From Fodinibius sp034521915 (GTDB taxonomy: Bacteria > Bacteroidota > Rhodothermia > Balneolales > Balneolaceae): a stretch of 64,000 bases of DNA. The DNA is taken from NCBI RefSeq assembly GCF_034521915.1, contig NZ_JAXHLU010000015.1, positions 62,001 through 126,000 on the forward strand. Reading direction: 5' to 3'. The notes beneath the pieces were generated by a model. The model saw nothing but the letters and a program-made list of their open reading frames with translations, did no database searches and was not told the DNA's origin. The position numbers and the translations under genes were made by a program. Every line of letters starts with the position of its first letter. Position 1 is the stretch's first letter. This document shows, one piece after another, positions 1 to 8,365 of the stretch.

Positions 1-1
1 C

Positions 2-685
2 AAAAAAGAAGGAAAAGAATATTTGGCTTCCATGGGGATTTATATCTTTAAAAAGGATGTCCTCAATGAATTATTTGAAGAGTATGATGAAGCCACTGAT
101 TTTGGAAAAGAAATAATACCCGAAGCCATTGATACTGATTACAAAGTTCAAAGCTATGAGTTTGATGGCTATTGGACCGACATCGGGACGATAAAATCAT
201 TTTTTGACGCGAACTTGGCCTTAACAGATGACCTTCCCCAGTTTAATCTCTTTGACAATGAGGACTTTATCTATACCCATGCCCGGATGCTGCCTGCATC
301 TAAATTGTCGGGTACCACTTTTGATCATTCGGTAATGGCCGAAGGGTGTATTGTAGAAGCCAGCCGTATTGAGCGATCGGTTATTGGAATTCGATCACGA
401 ATAGGAAAGGGTACCACTGTCGAACACTCTATTGTCATGGGGAATGATTTTTTCCAATCTCAGGAAGAGATACAGGATAGTAGTGAGAAAAATCCACCTA
501 TGGGAATTGGCCAGCGTTGTTTCATCAGCAATGCTATTATCGATAAAGACGTTAAAATTGGAGATGATGTACGTATTGCCGGCGGCGATCATCTCGAAGA
601 TGGGGAGTATGAAAACTATCATGTTGTTGATGGCATCGTGATTGTACCTAAGGGAGAAGTTATCGAAGATGGAACAAAGATTTAA
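2..685 (+). CDS. glgC: Glucose-1-phosphate adenylyltransferase, C-terminal part (5' end outside window)
   Basis: The reading frame is open at the left edge, and about 227 residues remain of a family usually near 420. It begins inside the conserved YLASMGIYIF segment of ADP-glucose pyrophosphorylases, continues with GYWTDIGTIKSFFDANL, and ends in the left-handed beta-helix domain with repeated hexapeptide-like turns. The enzyme makes ADP-glucose from ATP and glucose-1-phosphate for glycogen or trehalose synthesis in the cytoplasm. The N-terminal catalytic P-loop-like region lies outside the window. A good intrinsic terminator follows the stop codon by about 20 bases. The TTG at 23 is an internal codon, not a start. 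Confidence 0.93.
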   Translation, partial: KKEGKEYLASMGIYIFKKDVLNELFEEYDEATDFGKEIIPEAIDTDYKVQSYEFDGYWTDIGTIKSFFDANLALTDDLPQFNLFDNEDFIYTHARMLPASKLSGTTFDHSVMAEGCIVEASRIERSVIGIRSRIGKGTTVEHSIVMGNDFFQSQEEIQDSSEKNPPMGIGQRCFISNAIIDKDVKIGDDVRIAGGDHLEDGEYENYHVVDGIVIVPKGEVIEDGTKI

Positions 686-707
686 TAGTCTCGAGATATA
701 ATTAGTG

Positions 708-739
708 AGTATTGAGGAGGCTTTTACTCAATACTTTTT
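708..739 (+). terminator. Intrinsic terminator after glgC
   Basis: A perfect 9-bp stem (AGTATTGAG 708-716 with CTCAATACT 727-735) and a 10-base loop run directly into a T tract. It lies just past the glgC stop on the same strand. Confidence 0.8.
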
Positions 740-764
740 CTTGAATCTGATAATCTCACCTCGG

Positions 765-783
765 TCCGCAGTCTCGCTGCGGA
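765..783. repeat. GC-rich hairpin in the intergenic region
   Basis: TCCGCAG (765-771) pairs perfectly with CTGCGGA (777-783) around a 5-base loop. The flanks (AATCTCACCTCGG to the left, TCGTTGTAATTTTACGAG to the right) loosely resemble the right arm of the larger palindromic element at 61114-61150. It may be a decayed copy, or a terminator for the leftward gene group ending at 835. It has no T tract on the plus strand. Confidence 0.4.
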
Positions 784-834
784 TCGTTGTAATTTTACGA
801 GTCATCTAAATCCATGTACGATGATCTAATAACT

Positions 835-1557
835 TTACAACTTTCGCAGGTATCGTTTTATCTGTTTATGTTTGTATCCCGAAAGGGGTCGAAGTGCTTC
901 CCAAAGTTGAAGTACTTTTTTGTCAAGAGATGAATACTGGGTAACTGTGGAGTAGTTCTGGTAAAATATGCTATCGGGATACCGTTCAGAGTCGTTCATT
1001 AGCCCTAAAATTTGTGTTATTTCCTCTCTGATTACGTGATTTCTGCGCTCTTGGCTCTGATCAATATTAATTAAAATCTTTCCTTTAGTAACGTGTTTTT
1101 CTTTGGGGGTCCACTGAATAGAGAAATAACCGCTGTTATTGTGGGCATAATCGGGAGCATTTTTCTCAAATCCTTTCTTATCGGTAAAATAGATCGAGAT
1201 ATTAGCCTGCTCGTTTACAAGGTGAAGGTTGGTGAATGATAATATATTGTTGAGTTCACTAACAACGCCGGCAATTTCCATAGAATCAGCAGTTGTAAAA
1301 TCACCCAAAAGCTTAATTCTAATTGGTTTATTCCAGGTAACCAGGCCATCACCGCCTTTGTATTCTGAGCCAAATGCAATTTCCAGGAAGTAATCAGTGA
1401 GCTCATCAGTGATCACCAGGTTTTTACTTTTAATATTTTTCTCTGTCTGCCTGCTTAGAGAGGAGGGGATTTGAGTACTTGCACAGGATATCCCAATGAG
1501 AAAAATAAATATAAATATGCCTGCTAAGCTTAGGGCCGGCTTTGGGATTGCTGTCAT
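835..1557 (-). CDS. Secreted lipoprotein with a DUF2927-like domain
   Basis: About 240 residues. A hydrophobic signal segment ends in GISCAS, a plausible lipobox cysteine, so the protein is probably a lipoprotein. The C-terminal half has EEITQILGLMND followed by PDSIFYQ. This matches the conserved EExxQ-LG-ND and SIF pattern of DUF2927, a family regarded as zinc-peptidase-like but uncharacterised. I chose the ATG at 1557 because it gives a compact signal peptide and starts 10 bases after the upstream stop. The frame extends to an ATG at 1593 inside that gene. It is the last gene of the ansA-exonuclease group. Confidence 0.65.
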   Translation of the reverse strand: MTAIPKPALSLAGIFIFIFLIGISCASTQIPSSLSRQTEKNIKSKNLVITDELTDYFLEIAFGSEYKGGDGLVTWNKPIRIKLLGDFTTADSMEIAGVVSELNNILSFTNLHLVNEQANISIYFTDKKGFEKNAPDYAHNNSGYFSIQWTPKEKHVTKGKILINIDQSQERRNHVIREEITQILGLMNDSERYPDSIFYQNYSTVTQYSSLDKKVLQLWEALRPLSGYKHKQIKRYLRKL

Positions 1558-1567
1558 GATAGGGCGA

Positions 1568-2281
1568 TTAGTCGTTATTTCCCTGTATTTCATTGAGCTT
1601 ATTCATGGCCCTGTCATTAAGATTATCGAACAGTTCCTTGTCGATATCGCCGACGGTATATTTTAGATGTAGCCAAACGACATAGGTTGCCATGACATCC
1701 TCGTAGCAATAGTGCTCAATTTCGGCAAGTTTATCTTCACGAAACATTTTTAACACTTCATTGCCTTCACCGGTTTGTTTAAAGGGGATGCCGATCAGAT
1801 ATCCCAAGTGTTTGAGTTTTGGCCACGAGCTTGCACCATAGTTGCTGAATTCATCAAGCAGATCAACATTGTCGTTGCTATAGCGATATTTGATATCGTA
1901 GTGATTCAGCCGCTTGGGCATCTGTAGCCCGTGTTTGAGGGCACGATAGGTGAGCAGCGGTAAATCAAAACCGCGTCCGTTGTGATGCACCAACCCAAAA
2001 TCTTTGTAGGTGCTGAGAGCGTCAAAAAGTTTTTCGAGTCCCTCTTTTTCATCGCTGCCGTGCCAGCCCACTTTTTGCTTGGGCATGCCATTATTTTCGA
2101 CCCATAAACCTACCCAGGAAATCATTTTGTGGTACATGGGCGGCAGAAATCCCGATGAGTTGCGCGCTAAATCTTCACTGGCCTGTATCAGTAATTCGTC
2201 TTCATCTGTTTCAGGATTTTCGATAACCTGGCGTACAAATTCAAAATCGGGGATGGTTTCAACATCAAAAACAAAAAACAT
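1568..2281 (-). CDS. Predicted 3'-5' exonuclease, PolB-like (DNA_pol_B_exo2 family)
   Basis: 237 residues. It carries the three exonuclease motifs of the DEDDy ribonuclease-H-like fold: FDVET at residues 5-9 (Exo I), HHNGRGFDLP around 100 (Exo II) and YEDVMATY near 195 (Exo III, with the catalytic Asp and Tyr). This fits the stand-alone PF10108 family related to the proofreading domain of family B polymerases. The substrate is unknown, and DNA repair or 3'-end trimming is the family inference. It starts 2 bases after ansA stops and is probably co-transcribed with it. Confidence 0.85.
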   Translation of the reverse strand: MFFVFDVETIPDFEFVRQVIENPETDEDELLIQASEDLARNSSGFLPPMYHKMISWVGLWVENNGMPKQKVGWHGSDEKEGLEKLFDALSTYKDFGLVHHNGRGFDLPLLTYRALKHGLQMPKRLNHYDIKYRYSNDNVDLLDEFSNYGASSWPKLKHLGYLIGIPFKQTGEGNEVLKMFREDKLAEIEHYCYEDVMATYVVWLHLKYTVGDIDKELFDNLNDRAMNKLNEIQGNND

Positions 2282-2283
2282 AA

Positions 2284-3282
2284 TTACTCCGTCATTTCTC
2301 CAACTAAATTCCTGTTAAATTGCTCGGCTACTGTTGTATTATTGTTATGCCTGGCAAGAAGATACATTATTTTTGTGAGCGTTGCTTCGGTCGTCATATC
2401 TTTTGCGCTCAGCGCTCCCAGCTCGAGTGCCTTGCGTCCACTTTCGTAATTCTTGAGCTCCACGGCATCATAGGCGGCCTGCGAGGTGATAATCAACAGT
2501 AGGTTATTTTGAAGGCATTTCTTGAAGAAAGGCAACAAACTTTGTTCACCGTGGATGGGAAAGTTTCCGCTCCCGAACGCCTCAATAATGAGTGCTCGAT
2601 TATCACCAAAATTAATTTGGCTTAAGAAATCAGGATTTAAATTGGGATAGATTTTCAGAAGAAAAACCTGATCAGAAAAATTAGTTGCAACTTCGAGTGA
2701 ATTTGATGGAGCACGTACGTGATCGCGTATCTCAATATTGATCCCGATTTCTGCCAGGGGCGGATAGTTGGGGGACGCAAAGGCATCAAAATCGCCAATA
2801 CTCATTTTGGTTGCCCGGTTGCCACGGTAGACAAAATCGTTGAAACAGATCGCCACTTCGGGCAGAGATGTCGTTGCCATCTCAATAGCATTCACCAGAT
2901 TGCGCCGTGCATCGCTGCGGATGTTACTCATGGGCACCTGGCTTCCCGTTAGGATGATCGGTTTATCCAATCCCTGTAAAGAAAATGACAGCGCAGAAGC
3001 CGTATAAGCCATAGTATCGGTGCCGTGCAGAATTACAAAACCATCGTAATCCTCATAATTTTTGCGGATAAATTCAGCTAATGCTGCCCAGTGTTTTTTG
3101 TTGATATCGGAGCTGTCCTCAAAAAAGAGCCGCTCCATTTTTATATCCGCAATTTCTGAAAGTTCGGGAATAGCCTGATACATCAGCTCGGTCCACTTTT
3201 GGGGATTCAGTGTCGGCTTTTGGTCACCGCTGACATCCATGGCAATAGTGCCGCCTGTTTGGATAAGTAAAATACTTTTCAT
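2284..3282 (-). CDS. ansA: L-asparaginase, type I (cytoplasmic)
   Basis: 332 residues with no signal peptide. The first catalytic threonine lies in TGGTIAM near the N-terminus, and the second motif HGTDTMAYTASAL lies near residue 85, followed by GSQVPM. These are the two signature patterns of bacterial asparaginases. The enzyme hydrolyses asparagine to aspartate and ammonia. The length and missing leader point to the type I enzyme. It is first in a tight leftward group with the exonuclease and the DUF2927 lipoprotein, though there is no obvious functional link. Confidence 0.93.
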   Translation of the reverse strand: MKSILLIQTGGTIAMDVSGDQKPTLNPQKWTELMYQAIPELSEIADIKMERLFFEDSSDINKKHWAALAEFIRKNYEDYDGFVILHGTDTMAYTASALSFSLQGLDKPIILTGSQVPMSNIRSDARRNLVNAIEMATTSLPEVAICFNDFVYRGNRATKMSIGDFDAFASPNYPPLAEIGINIEIRDHVRAPSNSLEVATNFSDQVFLLKIYPNLNPDFLSQINFGDNRALIIEAFGSGNFPIHGEQSLLPFFKKCLQNNLLLIITSQAAYDAVELKNYESGRKALELGALSAKDMTTEATLTKIMYLLARHNNNTTVAEQFNRNLVGEMTE

Positions 3283-3513
3283 GAATGGTGTTTCGAGTTT
3301 TTATTAAATCCGCAGCTAATGTTACCAAATTTAGCGGAAAGTATTGAGTTCAAATCTTTTTTTGCCTTACTTGTCTAAAGACAATCTAAACACCGGAGTG
3401 AGCAATGGTCAAACAAGCCATCTTACATAGTAGCCTTCCAAAGTATTATCGTTGGCATAGTATCATGACAGAGCACTTTGGTGTTTTCCTTATCCAAAAA
3501 ACGGAGGTAGCCT

Positions 3514-5640
3514 ATGAATGTTTACAAGCCATCAAAAATTAGAAACGTGGTGCTGCTGGGCCATGCCGGTTCTGGTAAAACTACACTGGCAGAAACGATG
3601 CTTTTTGAATCCGGAAGCAAGAAGAGGCGCGGATCTATTGAGCAAAAAAACACGTCTTCGGATTATCATGAGATTGAGCATGAGAAAGAGAAATCGGTGT
3701 TTTCAAGTCTGTTAAATCTGGACTGGAGGGGTAGTAAAATTAATCTCATTGATACGCCCGGCACGGCCGATTATATCGGAGAAGTCGTTGGGCCGCTGCG
3801 AGTAGCCGACACGGCAATCTTTGCGTTAAATGCCGAGTACGGGGTGGAAGTGGGGACAGAACTACACTGGAAATACACTGAGAAGTATAACATTCCATCG
3901 CTGATTATTGTAAATAAACCGGATAACGAATTTTCCGATTTCCAGAAGGCGGTGGATATGGCTAAAGAGCGATTCGGTCGTGGTGTAGTTGTGGTTCAAT
4001 ATCCCTACAGTGAGGGTGAAGATTTTCATGCTATCATTGATGTTTTGAAAATGACGATGTACGAATTTCCTGAGGATGGCGGCAAGCCTGATAAATTGCC
4101 CATTCCGGATTCGCATAAAGCGCAGGCCGATCTGCTTCATAATGAATTGGTGGAAGCCGTGGCAGAAAATGATGAAACGCTTTTGGATTTGTATCTGGAG
4201 CAGGGTGAGCTTACGGAAAGCCAGATGCGAGAAGGCTTGCATCAGTCACTGTTGAATCGGGATATATTTCCGTTGTTCTGCTGCTGTGCCAAACGTAATA
4301 TGGGCACGGGGCGTGTAATGGGATTTCTCGGAAATGTGGCACCCAACCCCCTTGAAGCAAATCCGCCCAAAACGACGGATGGAGAAACAGTGAAGTTGAA
4401 GTCTGACGGTGATCCGCTGATGTTTTTATGGAAGAATAGCTCGGAATCGCACGTGGGAGATATGCTCTATTTTAAATCATACGGTGGGACCGTAAAACCG
4501 GGGCAGGATCTCATAAATCATACTACGGGAACTGGTGTGCGTCTGTCCGGACTTTACTGGGTAAATGGCAATAAACGCGGAGAAGCCAATAAGGTGCCAA
4601 CTGGGGATTTGGCAGCTGCTGTAAAATTGAAGAATACCGGTGTTAATGATACGCTGCATCCAAAAGGCAGAGAAATAGAGATTGAGCCGATTCATTTTCC
4701 CGACCCTGTAATACGTACGGCTATCGAGTTAAAGCATGAGGGAGAGGAGGATAAGCTGGGCAACGCTTTGCATCAGCTGCAGCGCGAAGATCCCTCCATG
4801 AAGATAGAGCACAGCCAGGAATTAAAGCAGGTAATTGTTCACGGGCAAGGGGAGGAGCATCTGGCAGTGATCAAATATGCGCTAAAAACGCGGTTTAATC
4901 TCGAGCTGGAATATATTCAGCCGAAGATCCCGTATCGTGAGACGATTACTAAAACGGTTCGGACAGAGTATAAACATAAAAAACAGTCGGGTGGAGCCGG
5001 GCAATATGCTGCGGTGTCGATGCTGATGGAACCACTAACGGATAATATGCCCGAGCACGACGACCTAAAGGTACGCGATACGCAGGAAATAGACCTGGAA
5101 TGGGGTGGTAGGCTGATCTTTCGAAATTGCATTGTGGGCGGGGTGATAGACAACCGTTTTATGCCAGCTATCCTGAAGGGGATAATGGAGAAAATGGAAA
5201 CCGGTCCGCTGAGTAACTGCCGCGTTAGGGATCTGCGTATTTCGGTGTATGATGGTGATATGCATTCTGTGGATTCCAATGATTCGGCATTTCGTGCTGC
5301 AGCACTCATGGCTTTTAAAAAGGGATTTATGGATGCGAAACCCAAGTTAATGGAGCCTATCTATAATATTGAGGTTACAGTTCCGGCTAATTATATGGGA
5401 GATGTAATGAGCGATATTAGCACACGGCGCGGGCAAATTATGGGAATGGATTCCGAGGGATCTATTCAGAAAATTAAAGCCCAGGTTCCGCTCGAAGAGC
5501 TTGATCATTATGCTACTAGGCTTAAATCCATCACCCAGGGAAGTGCCCGGTATAGCCGAGAATTCTCGCATTATGACCAGGTGCCGCATGATATCCAACA
5601 GCGCGTAATGGAAGAAACAATGGATATGCAGGAAGTTTGA
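3514..5640 (+). CDS. Elongation factor G-like GTPase (EF-G paralogue)
   Basis: 708 residues spanning all five EF-G domains. The P-loop GHAGSGKT is at residues 16-23, DTPGTADY at 80-87 and NKPD in the guanine-binding loop, followed by the domain II, III, IV and V segments to the C-terminus. In true EF-G the third motif is DTPGHVDF, and here threonine 84 replaces the catalytic histidine. Switch I also departs from the usual RGITI sequence. This fits the EF-G-like/EF-G2 paralogue family, whose role is not settled, rather than the housekeeping translocase. A strong Shine-Dalgarno (CGGAGG, 3502-3507) precedes the ATG. It is not next to rpsL, rpsG or tuf. Confidence 0.9.
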   Translation: MNVYKPSKIRNVVLLGHAGSGKTTLAETMLFESGSKKRRGSIEQKNTSSDYHEIEHEKEKSVFSSLLNLDWRGSKINLIDTPGTADYIGEVVGPLRVADTAIFALNAEYGVEVGTELHWKYTEKYNIPSLIIVNKPDNEFSDFQKAVDMAKERFGRGVVVVQYPYSEGEDFHAIIDVLKMTMYEFPEDGGKPDKLPIPDSHKAQADLLHNELVEAVAENDETLLDLYLEQGELTESQMREGLHQSLLNRDIFPLFCCCAKRNMGTGRVMGFLGNVAPNPLEANPPKTTDGETVKLKSDGDPLMFLWKNSSESHVGDMLYFKSYGGTVKPGQDLINHTTGTGVRLSGLYWVNGNKRGEANKVPTGDLAAAVKLKNTGVNDTLHPKGREIEIEPIHFPDPVIRTAIELKHEGEEDKLGNALHQLQREDPSMKIEHSQELKQVIVHGQGEEHLAVIKYALKTRFNLELEYIQPKIPYRETITKTVRTEYKHKKQSGGAGQYAAVSMLMEPLTDNMPEHDDLKVRDTQEIDLEWGGRLIFRNCIVGGVIDNRFMPAILKGIMEKMETGPLSNCRVRDLRISVYDGDMHSVDSNDSAFRAAALMAFKKGFMDAKPKLMEPIYNIEVTVPANYMGDVMSDISTRRGQIMGMDSEGSIQKIKAQVPLEELDHYATRLKSITQGSARYSREFSHYDQVPHDIQQRVMEETMDMQEV

Positions 5641-5651
5641 TGGAATACTTC

Positions 5652-5685
5652 AAGATGTATAGCACTTTGAAGTGCTGTACATCTT
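5652..5685. terminator. Long hairpin between convergent genes (bidirectional terminator)
   Basis: AAGATGTATAGCACTT pairs with AAGTGCTGTACATCTT across a tiny loop, with one G-T wobble in an otherwise perfect stem. It lies between the EF-G-like stop and the OstA-like stop, overlapping the latter. A T-rich tract (TTCTTTTTC) follows on the plus strand. Confidence 0.7.
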
Positions 5686-7168
5686 AATTCTTTTTCAGCC
5701 ACTTGCTGTCGGGATGATTTTCTTTGAGGTGGAGGATAAATCTACGCGGCAATTCAAAAAAGAGTTCTTTGCGAATCGGCGGAAAGCGTCGCTGCATTTT
5801 TTCCTGGGGTCGCTCTGGCCGCTGTTCAGGATTCCAGCTAAATCCATCGAGGCGACGATTTTTGGTCTTCTCGCTTTCTGGCAGGTACGAACCATTTACA
5901 GCACCTGTAGCCTTCATTCTTGCAAGCTGTCCATCCTCAAAAAAGATGCGAATATTTGGTGCAGATAGATCCACAGCCCCGTCGGATTCATCCTGATCAT
6001 TTTTAGTAAAGCGCAGCAGCTTGGAATTTCCGAAAACATAGATTTCGCTTAATGCGCCATCATTAAAATCAGCGTGCAGAGTATCCCCGGTAATTTGATT
6101 GAGCCGATTGATGGAGGTGTCTTGCTGAACTGAAAAGGGTCGGGGGTAAGAAATTAAGCTGTCAATATCTCCATTGACAATTTTAGCTCTGATATAAGGT
6201 CCTGTTAGTTGTATCTGTTTATGCCATGATTTTGCATTGGACCAGAGCTCAAACGTTTCGGTGCTGTCGGTATACTTTGAGGTGTCTGACACGGAGGCAA
6301 AGGAGGGCGACCAAATGCGCACGCTGTCATATCCAAATACGATAGCCGAAGTATCTGTTGGCGTACGCTGCTCCTTCGATAAAATGGTTTTAGCCCTAAT
6401 GTGGGTAGTATCGGCTTGAGCGGTGTCGACAGTATCATTTTGAAAACTTTTAAGCCATGCATTGCCCTCAAGTAATCGCCGGCCGGTAGAATCAGCTTCC
6501 AGGTATTGTCCCATAATCATTGAGTCATTTTCTTGGTCATTCCCAAAAACCTTGCCATACAGCTCGTAATACTTTGTTTTTCGATTACTGAACAGTGAAT
6601 CCCCTTCAAGATACTGAAGTGAGTCGGATATCTGTACTTTCCCATAGAATTTAGCACTGTCGGGTTCTCGATAGTAGAATCCTGAATCTGCTACCAATGT
6701 ACCCCGTTGATCTTCGAGCCGGATCTCATCAAGAAAATTGGCTACTTTGGTTGAAAAGCGGTAATCAACGCTGTTTCCAAAGAGAGTGGTGCTGTCAGCT
6801 TCAATAATAACTCGTCCACGCAACTGACTAAAATCAATGTTGGTGTAGTATCTCAGCGTGTCGGCCCAAATTTTTTCGCTCTCAGTTTCGATTTGAATAT
6901 TGCCGAAAGCACGTATCTCATTTTTGTTGACAAACTGGTAGGCGCTGTCACAGTACATTTCCATGTTTTCGCTTTGCAAATGGACATCACCAAGAATCTT
7001 TTGCACTCGCTCCCCCTCGTACTGTCCTCCCTTGATACTATCGGCTTCTAAAATATTAACCTGATTTTGTGCATGCACATTTTGATTCCATCCAACCCAT
7101 TGAACTGCTACAAATAAAAATAGCAGGAAGATAATTTTAGGTAATATCTGGGTGATTTTGTGGATCAT
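5684..7168 (-). CDS. OstA-like periplasmic LPS-transport protein
   Basis: 494 residues with a good signal peptide (hydrophobic core, cleavage after VHAQ). The body is a run of beta-strand repeats such as GDVHLQSENMEMYCDSA, ADTLRYY and GNVQ-like turns, typical of the OstA/LptA-fold family (OstA_2 type). At this length it is far longer than E. coli LptA (about 185) and shorter than LptD, and it shows no obvious C-terminal barrel. It probably forms part of the periplasmic bridge carrying LPS to the outer membrane. Its ATG abuts the lptC stop with no gap, so the two are an operon and likely partners. Confidence 0.85.
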   Translation of the reverse strand: MIHKITQILPKIIFLLFLFVAVQWVGWNQNVHAQNQVNILEADSIKGGQYEGERVQKILGDVHLQSENMEMYCDSAYQFVNKNEIRAFGNIQIETESEKIWADTLRYYTNIDFSQLRGRVIIEADSTTLFGNSVDYRFSTKVANFLDEIRLEDQRGTLVADSGFYYREPDSAKFYGKVQISDSLQYLEGDSLFSNRKTKYYELYGKVFGNDQENDSMIMGQYLEADSTGRRLLEGNAWLKSFQNDTVDTAQADTTHIRAKTILSKEQRTPTDTSAIVFGYDSVRIWSPSFASVSDTSKYTDSTETFELWSNAKSWHKQIQLTGPYIRAKIVNGDIDSLISYPRPFSVQQDTSINRLNQITGDTLHADFNDGALSEIYVFGNSKLLRFTKNDQDESDGAVDLSAPNIRIFFEDGQLARMKATGAVNGSYLPESEKTKNRRLDGFSWNPEQRPERPQEKMQRRFPPIRKELFFELPRRFILHLKENHPDSKWLKKN

Positions 7169-7750
7169 TTAATCAACGATTACGCGTCCTTTGGGTTCTT
7201 TTATAGTATAGTCTTCTAAATCAGTGTCGCCCTCGAAACCGGTTCCAGCAATACTGTCAGTTGGTGTTTTAATTATGACAAATTTGGGTGTACTGATGTT
7301 ATTGGTGGATTGGTTCCATTCCAGATATTCTGAGTTGAGATGGCGGTTATCTCTAGTTTCTACCTGGACATCCCCAAATAGTTCAAAAATCGTATCTTCG
7401 GGCTTATATACAGCTCTATTGGCGAATACTTTTGTTTTAACAGCACCTACAGAGTCAAAAACGTGAACAGTAACAGGTCCTTTTATTCGAGTCTCGTTTT
7501 TGTCATTTTTAGAATAAGTAGCTGCATAAGATCCCCATAACCGGACCTTTTTTTGCCCATTTTCCATAATTTCCATGTCTACATCCCACGTTTCGGTTGA
7601 GGAGGTAAGGGAATCTTTTAGGGCTTCGTCAACCTGTTGCGTCTCTTCCTGCGAGAGATCACCACACGAGGAGATGCCTGCTATAATTAACAAGCATAAG
7701 AAAAAGGAAAAAAGGTTATTGTGTTGTTCCAAAATATCGGTCACCTGCAT
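7169..7750 (-). CDS. lptC: LPS export protein LptC
   Basis: About 193 residues. The N-terminal hydrophobic segment ends in IAGISSCGD, a lipobox-like site found in Bacteroidota-type LptC rather than the permanent anchor of E. coli LptC. The rest is a beta-rich LptC/YrbK domain (VDMEIMENGQKKVRLWG, then TVHVFDSVG, DVQVETRD and SEYLEWNQ). It works with LptB2FG in the inner membrane and hands LPS to the OstA-like protein encoded directly after it. The start is uncertain. The frame overlaps the upp 3' end, and a TTG at 7732, preceded by AGGTGA, is an alternative to the ATG at 7750. Confidence 0.82.
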   Translation of the reverse strand: MQVTDILEQHNNLFSFFLCLLIIAGISSCGDLSQEETQQVDEALKDSLTSSTETWDVDMEIMENGQKKVRLWGSYAATYSKNDKNETRIKGPVTVHVFDSVGAVKTKVFANRAVYKPEDTIFELFGDVQVETRDNRHLNSEYLEWNQSTNNISTPKFVIIKTPTDSIAGTGFEGDTDLEDYTIKEPKGRVIVD

Positions 7751-8354
7751 CACCTAATCCGGGTACGATAAATGCATCATCATTTAAATGGTCATCGATA
7801 GCTGCGGTGATGGTATGTACATTGGGATGTTCTTCTTCGAGTTTTTTCAATCCCTCGGGTGCACAAATTAACGACACAAATCGCAAATGTTGTGCGCCCT
7901 TATCTTCCAAAAAGGAGAGGGCATCGTGGGCGCTGCCCCCGGTTGCTAGCATGGGATCTACCACAAGCACCATGTCATCTTCAACGCCATCAGGGATGTT
8001 GGAATAATAGTCTTCTGGCTGATGGGTGTTCTCATCTCTTTCCATCCCCAGATGTCCAACCCGGGCATCGGGAATAAATTGAAGTAGAGCGTCGGAAAGA
8101 CTAAGTCCGGCTCGTAATATCGGGACTACCATTACTCCCTGATCAATATCGTATCCGGTTGTTTTTTGGATTGGTGTCTCGACCTCAAAGGTAGTTTGGG
8201 GTAGTTCCTTAAGGGCGTGATAAGCCAGAATCATGGCTATACGTTTAATAGCTGCCCTGAATTCAGAGATGTTAGTATTTACATCCCGCAGTATCGTTAA
8301 GTCTCTGTTGACTACGGGATGTTTTATCAGCGTAACATTTTTGAAATCAGACAT
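7716..8354 (-). CDS. upp: Uracil phosphoribosyltransferase
   Basis: 212 residues. It has VVPILRAGLSLSDALL, the MERDE-containing flexible segment and the PRPP-binding motif VVDPMLATGGSA, followed by the uracil-binding PGLGDAGDRYFGT C-terminus. It salvages uracil to UMP using PRPP. The length matches the bacterial family (about 208). It lies 11 bases downstream of the AGCS symporter gene and its 3' end overlaps lptC, so the leftward genes are probably co-transcribed. Confidence 0.95.
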   Translation of the reverse strand: MSDFKNVTLIKHPVVNRDLTILRDVNTNISEFRAAIKRIAMILAYHALKELPQTTFEVETPIQKTTGYDIDQGVMVVPILRAGLSLSDALLQFIPDARVGHLGMERDENTHQPEDYYSNIPDGVEDDMVLVVDPMLATGGSAHDALSFLEDKGAQHLRFVSLICAPEGLKKLEEEHPNVHTITAAIDDHLNDDAFIVPGLGDAGDRYFGTTQ

Positions 8355-8365
8355 AATAGTTGTGG

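Noticed and set aside
3862..4242. Antisense ORF of 126 codons inside the EF-G-like gene
   Set aside because: It is a shadow of the strongly conserved plus-strand gene and has no recognisable domain.
4917..5345. Antisense ORF of 142 codons in the EF-G-like gene
   Set aside because: Shadow of the same conserved gene, low-complexity and Ser-rich, with no supporting context.
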